From Hygrophila difformis (Eukaryota > Streptophyta > Magnoliopsida > Lamiales > Acanthaceae): a DNA stretch of 64,000 nucleotides. The stretch covers positions 24,931,763 through 24,995,762 of the forward strand of contig JAOANR010000006.1 of assembly GCA_030278955.1 (NCBI GenBank), in the 5' to 3' direction. Below the pieces are notes generated by a model that worked only from the letters and a program-made list of their open reading frames with translations, had not been told where the DNA came from and did no database searches. Numbering within the stretch: position 1 is the stretch's first letter; every line of letters begins with the position of its first letter. The position numbers were made by a program, and so were the translations under genes. This document shows, one piece after another, positions 59,326-64,000 of this stretch.

Positions 59326-62296
59326 TGTAATACCCGAGATTTTTATCGGTGTCCAAAGGAATAAAATTAGTTTCTTAAATATCTCCGAGAAGAAAAAAAT
59401 AATTTATCACAATAAATTATTGCTCGGAAATGAAACGCCGATAGATTCAAAAATTCGAAATGGAATAAAAGAGGGAAAGGAAACCCGAAGACATTCCATT
59501 AGTTGAGCCAAAAGAATTGAAATTAAATTCAAGAAGGAAAATAATTTTAATTCCAAGAACCTGCGAAGTCGGAAACGATTTAAATAAATAAATTATTACA
59601 CGGGAGTCAAAAGACGACGATTTAGAAGCCGACGAATCCAAACGTGACAGACTCAAGATTTCGAATACGGGATTAATTCGAAACGAGATAAATTTAAGAT
59701 AAGAATTTATAATCCGAGAATGACCCGAAAAATCGAGCCCGAAAACGTAGGAGCACAGAAGTCCGAAAGAGAGGAGAAAAGGCCCGATCGGATTGCATGG
59801 ACCCGCCCGGACCGAGGTCCAGGCAGAGGCCGCGCGCTGGCCGCACGCGTTTAGCCTATTAGCGCGCTTTTTATTCATTGTCTGATTTTTTGTTGTCTTA
59901 GCGCGCCACCACCGCGTGATCCCCCCAGAAAACGGCAACAACACGTTCCGACGATCTTCTTGCCATATTTTCGACCCCCGACGATGGAAACTCAATCCCG
60001 GGCTATGGAAGGATATTGAGGGACGACATTAGGCTGCTCCCTAACCCTAAATTCGACACACACAACCCCAGAGCAGCCCCCTTCTCCTCACATTCTCTCA
60101 AACTCCCCCCAAAGTCGAAAACCCCGAAATCCCTTGTATTCTTGAAGTTCCGACGACGAAATCCGAACAAGAAGGACTTGAGAAGGAGAAGACAGACCTC
60201 TAAGACATTGGTAAGTGGGTTTTGAGTTTAGCTACACCTTTTTGAATCCAAAAATCCGATCTAACTAGGGATTTTTACTTGTTGATTCGGTTCGAGGACG
60301 TTGGAAGAGGAAATCGAGTTGAGGAGATTCGTTCGTGACATCCCGCGGATTCCGGACGACCCCGTGACCTCCTAGACATCATCCCCACTGTAAGTTAATG
60401 CTTACTTGGTTTTGGGTGACTTAAAATGCAACCAAACATAGGGATTTAATAACTTAAAAATCTGTCAACACGAAAAACCCACGGCGCAACGATTTGGTGC
60501 GAATTTTTCGAACACTTAAAACTGCTCAGACAGAAAAACTTAAACACAAAAATATTCCTAAGACATAGATCTAGTTCGTGTAAAATTTTCATAATTTGTC
60601 ATTGCATTTTGATATCCAAAAACGGCCGAGAACCAACCTGTCTTGAGAGTTGATCTTGAAACGGTGACAGATTTGAAATCGGACCAAAACCCCTATTTCG
60701 AGAGTTCAAACCGAAAAACTCAAAACTAGACTTTTGATCCTAACACATTAAACTATGTTGTGTAAAAATTTCATTGATTTTCATCAATGGTTTCTACCCC
60801 AAATCGATCCGAACATAAACTGCCTTGTAAAATATTTTTGAAAATCTGACAGTGTAGATGTCCGAACTTGATGAGCATGTTTCTATATTTTCTAGTCCGA
60901 ATTTATCTTACAATATAGATGAAAGTTGTAGAAAATCATGTCTAGCATGTGCATATAAAATTTCAAAATTTTTGGAGTCCATTTGATGTGTCAAAATGTC
61001 GAGTTTTGAAACTGTGTCAAAATCTGAAACCTGACAGCATACTACTTTGGTGAAAGACTTGATTTTTGGCTTGTTTCCTTAACCGGATCGAGAAACTTAA
61101 AACACGAAACTTGTTCGCCTCTGTATTTTCGAGTTACTGGTGAAATTTCAGAATTTTCGGACTTAAAATGAATTTTTAAATAATTACGGAGTAAGACAGC
61201 GACTTGTGTAAAGTTATATTTTGAGAAACTTGTGAAATTTGCGAAATGTGTTCTTACCTTGCGGGTTTGATTCCCCAAGGGCGATCATTTGTTTTCCTGC
61301 GGGTTCGATTCCCCAGGATGTGTGTTGATTCCTATGGGTTCAATTCCCTATGATGTATTTGAGTTCTTGCGGGTTCGATCCCCCAAGGGCGATCGTTTGT
61401 TTTCCTGCGGGTTTGATTCCCCAGGATGTGTGTTGATTCCTATAGGTTCAATTCCCTAGGATGTATTTGAGTTCTTGCGGGTTCGATTCCCCAAGGGCGA
61501 TCGTTTGTTTTCCTGCGGGTTCGATTCCCCAGGATGTGTATTAATTCCTATGGGTTCAATTCCCTAGGATGCGTTTAAATTCTTGCGGGTTCATTTCCCC
61601 GAGAACAAATTATACTAGATCATATCGAGCAAAAGTGAAAGAGTGAAATCCTTAAAATACCAAATCCTGAAGTCATGAGAAAATTAAGAGACTTGAATAT
61701 TTTCTTTGTTTAAATTATGCCTTGCAAATTATTTTACCATGTAAGTTGAATTATGATCACGTAGAAATCATTGTTTAAAATTATGCCATGTATTTATTAG
61801 TAGATGATTAACTTAAATTGTGTATTACCTACAAGCATGTTTTATTAAATTTAATTAAAGGCTTTGAAACCCTGAAATCATGCTAGGTGTTAACTTACTC
61901 AGCACGTTTTGCTGACCCAAACTGTTTTTCCCCTTTTCTTTCAGAGTATGAGGATTATGCATCATCATATGCATACATGGGAACATTTGGGGAAATTTCT
62001 ATTTTAAATTCCTGCATTTAGTTACGACTTGCATGAACGGGCCTGTTTAACCCGCGTTTTGGCCATGTCGGCCCTATATTTAAATTCCACTGCAATACAT
62101 GTATTAAAAAAAATTATTCTCCGCTGCAACTTTGATATTATAAATTTTAAGTTATATTACAATGGGCTGTTTGAATGTTTTAAATTCTGAAAAACCATAG
62201 CCTTGCATCTCTTTAGCAAGCTCGGAGAAACCGTGTCTTGCTAGGGAGGTGTGGCGGTGGCATCCCGGCCTGGGTTATCAAATCCGGGGTGTTACA
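59326..62296 (+). mobile_element. Solo LTR, 2971 bp, inserted in Gypsy-2 pol
   Basis: Starts TGTAATACCCGAG and ends CCGGGGTGTTACA, flanked by an exact GCAAT duplication. No internal region remains, so the element was lost by LTR-LTR recombination. The termini resemble those of the 827-3241 LTR but the body differs. A 182-aa minus-strand open frame (59447-59995) and others inside are not supported as genes. Confidence 0.92.
61261..61600 (+). repeat. 108-bp tandem repeat with B-box-like motifs
   Basis: GCGGGTTYGATTCCCC starts at 61261, 61369, 61477 and 61585, exactly 108 bp apart. Each unit holds three related subunits spaced 38, 35 and 35 bp, so ten GGTTCRANNCC-like motifs occur in all. Seven match the tRNA B-box consensus fully. 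Confidence 0.93.
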
Positions 62297-63033
62297 GCAA
62301 TGGCCGCCAAGGCTGTTCGACAGGATAGGGTATCAGCAACAAAGTTTTCCTTTCCCTTTTTGTACTTAAGCACATAAGGGAAAGATTCAATAAATCCGCT
62401 CCAGCGTGCGTACCTTTTTCCCAGCAGTCCTTGGTTTCGAATATGTTTGAGGGTTTCGTGGTCTGTATAGATGATGAACTTACGACCCCGGAGATAGTGC
62501 TGCCATGTCTTTAGAGCTTGAACCACAGCGTAGAGTTCTTTGTCATACGTTGAGTAGTTCAACTGCGATCCAAAGAACTCTTCGTTGTGGTATGCCACTG
62601 GCTTACCATTCTGCAACAAAACTGCTCCCATGCCGGTGCCCGTTGCATCGCATTCCACTTCAAACGGCAGATCAAAATCTGGTAGGGCTAATACCGGTGC
62701 ATGAGTCAGTTTGGACTTCAACTCGTCAAAACTTTCAGGCGACCCCCATTTAAAGATAAGTCCTTTCTTGAGCAATGAAGTCAGGGGTGCCGCAATCAGA
62801 CTGAAATTTGGAACGAATCTCCGAAAGAAGCCACACAGACCCAAGAATTGTCTGACTTCATGTACGCTCGTGGGTGGTTTCCATTCTGAGATGGCCTTTA
62901 TTTTGGTCTCATCGACTTTCAGGCCACCACGTACAACAATATATCCAAGAAATGAGAGTTCAGTTGCGTGAAAGGTGCATTTTTTCTTGTTAGCATAGAC
63001 CCGAACTTCCCGCAACCTAAACATGTTGGACAT
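62297..63033 (-). pseudogene. Gypsy-2 RT C-terminus and RNase H
   Basis: [35 protein letters not shown], then RNase H ([51 protein letters not shown]). The solo LTR cuts the frame after ALAAIA. Confidence 0.9.
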
Positions 63034-63090
63034 GGGAAAGATGATCAGATTTGTTACAACTGTATACTAAAATATCATCAAAATATACAA

Positions 63091-63732
63091 CTACAAATTT
63101 ATTAATAAATTGGCGAAGGTTTCATTCATAAGCCGCATGAATGTTGAAGGCGCGTTGGTCAGTCCAAATGGCATAACGAGCCATTCATAGAGTCCAAATT
63201 TTATTTTGAACGCCGCCATCCATTCATCTCCGGGTTGCATCCGGATTTGGTGGTAACCGCTTCGCAGATCTATTTTTGAGAAAATACTGGCGATGCCCAG
63301 CTCGTCAAGCATGTCATCTAATCGCGGGATCGGGTGCCGGTACTTAATAGTTATAGCATTTACGGTACGGAAATCTACACACATTCGCCATGATCCGTCC
63401 TTCTTGGGAACCAATAGAACGAGTACAGCACATGGTGAGAGGCTTTCTCGAACCCATCCCTTGTCCATCAGCTTTTGCACCTGCCTCGGCACTTCTTTGG
63501 TTTCCTCTGGATTCATTCGGTAAGTGCCTGGCACGAAATCGATTTGATGCTCTATTCCGCGCAAAGGTGGTAGACCAGTGGAAACTTCATCCGGAAAAAC
63601 ATTAGAATTTTCCTCTAACTTCCTGGAAAAGTTAACAGGGATATTAGGTGCAGCAGTGCAAGTTCTAAAAATATCATCAACAGGTTTTGCAAAAGCAAGA
63701 AAACAGTAACATGTTGTGTTCGGTTCGCGCAA
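63091..63732 (-). pseudogene. Gypsy-2 reverse transcriptase core
   Basis: LPPLRGIEHQIDFVPG, VPKKDGSWRMCVDFRTVNAI, KIDLRSGYHQIRMQPGDE and VMPFGLTNAPSTFMRLMNE are present. A frameshift before the YFDD block (around 63080-63110) disrupts the catalytic part. A short deletion between 63030 and 63091 is also likely. Confidence 0.9.
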
Positions 63733-63738
63733 TGATTG

Positions 63739-64000
63739 CTAGACTTCGGTTCGAGTCAGCAGGAGACAAGGATTGGAAGATGTGCCTTCTACACAAATAG
63801 TCTTTCCTCTAGCTTTCGTCTTTCTCTCTTCTTCATCTTTCTTTATGTTGGCACGAAGAATCTCCTGATCCGCCCGAACCATCTTTACAGATAGCGGCTT
63901 GACATTTATTTTCTTTTGTTTATAAAAAAATGATAAACAATTGGCACGACCCTGATATTTGACATCACGATCATACAACCATGGTTGGCCTAAAAGAATA
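63739..64000 (-). pseudogene. Gypsy-2 protease-RT linker, cut by the window end
   Basis: KYQGRANCLSFFYKQKKINV and the charged segment matching Gypsy-1 (KPLSVKMVRADQE, KARGK) end in LLLTRTEV. A stop at 63739 separates it from the RT frame. It continues past 64000. Confidence 0.8.

Larger units (their letters stand above)
56929..64000 (-). mobile_element. Ty3/gypsy element Gypsy-2, running out of the window
   Basis: Integrase, RNase H, RT and the protease-RT linker read from low to high coordinates on the minus strand, so the element's 5' end lies beyond 64000. Its proteins resemble Gypsy-1 closely, but its LTR differs. It is interrupted by a solo LTR at 59326-62296 and has several stops and frameshifts. 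Confidence 0.9.

Noticed and set aside
59447..59995. 182-aa minus-strand frame in the solo LTR
   Set aside because: Inside an LTR, no domain and no homologous frame in a second copy in the window.
61261..61600. tRNA gene or tRNA-derived SINE
   Set aside because: B-box-like motifs repeat without an A box, acceptor stem or anticodon arm, and the block lies inside a solo LTR.
61261..61600. CRISPR array
   Set aside because: Units are contiguous with no unique spacers and the genome is a plant's; it is an LTR minisatellite.

Overview
The window is nuclear DNA of a flowering plant, most likely a eudicot; I cannot place the species. It holds spliced plant genes, plant-type LTR retrotransposons primed by tRNA-Asp and initiator tRNA-Met, an L1-type LINE, CACTA and Mutator-like DNA elements and many Stowaway-type MITEs. 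Cellular genes fill only a few kilobases; most of the rest is transposable elements at different stages of decay.

Region 1 (1-16.2 kb): a 2.4-kb solo LTR (827-3241) stands just upstream of a PRELI/MSF1 gene (3409-3963). A broken copy of the start of that gene lies at 6683-6834. Between and after them are two CACTA-type elements, a Mutator-like foldback element (7322-8311), a second foldback element (8506-9400), an unrecognised decayed coding-like block and a Helitron-like 3' end. The block holding the solo LTR and its flank recurs at 11.8-14.5 kb, and that copy ends 7 bp before the start codon of a four-exon RRM gene (14476-15355). The RRM stop codon is only 49 bp before an intact FAX2-like fatty-acid-export gene (15405-16139).

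Region 2 (17-24.7 kb): an intact A20/AN1 stress-associated protein gene on the minus strand with an inferred 5'UTR intron, then a dense field of nested MITEs and a 5-bp-unit minisatellite.

Region 3 (24.70-53.96 kb) is one four-level nest. A full-length L1-type LINE (minus strand, 17-bp target duplication at 24701 and 53944) is split by a 23.7-kb block. The block is a large LTR element (29631-53290, 5-bp target duplication GTTTT) with 4.8-kb LTRs, no recognisable gag or pol, and an F-box-like ORF inside it in the element's sense. Its second LTR is split by a Ty3/gypsy element (43492-52673), whose own right LTR carries a hAT-like insertion (51377-51890).

Region 4 (about 56.9-64.0 kb): a related Ty3/gypsy element on the minus strand, running out of the window, with a 3.0-kb solo LTR (59326-62296, exact duplication GCAAT) in its pol gene. 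That solo LTR holds a 108-bp tandem repeat of ten motifs resembling the tRNA B box.

The most unusual signal is that three LTR retrotransposon families here carry arrays of short, CpG-rich, nested inverted repeats. The motifs differ between families and some stems show paired changes in both arms. Both gypsy elements also keep integrase coding that runs through the polypurine tract into the LTR.
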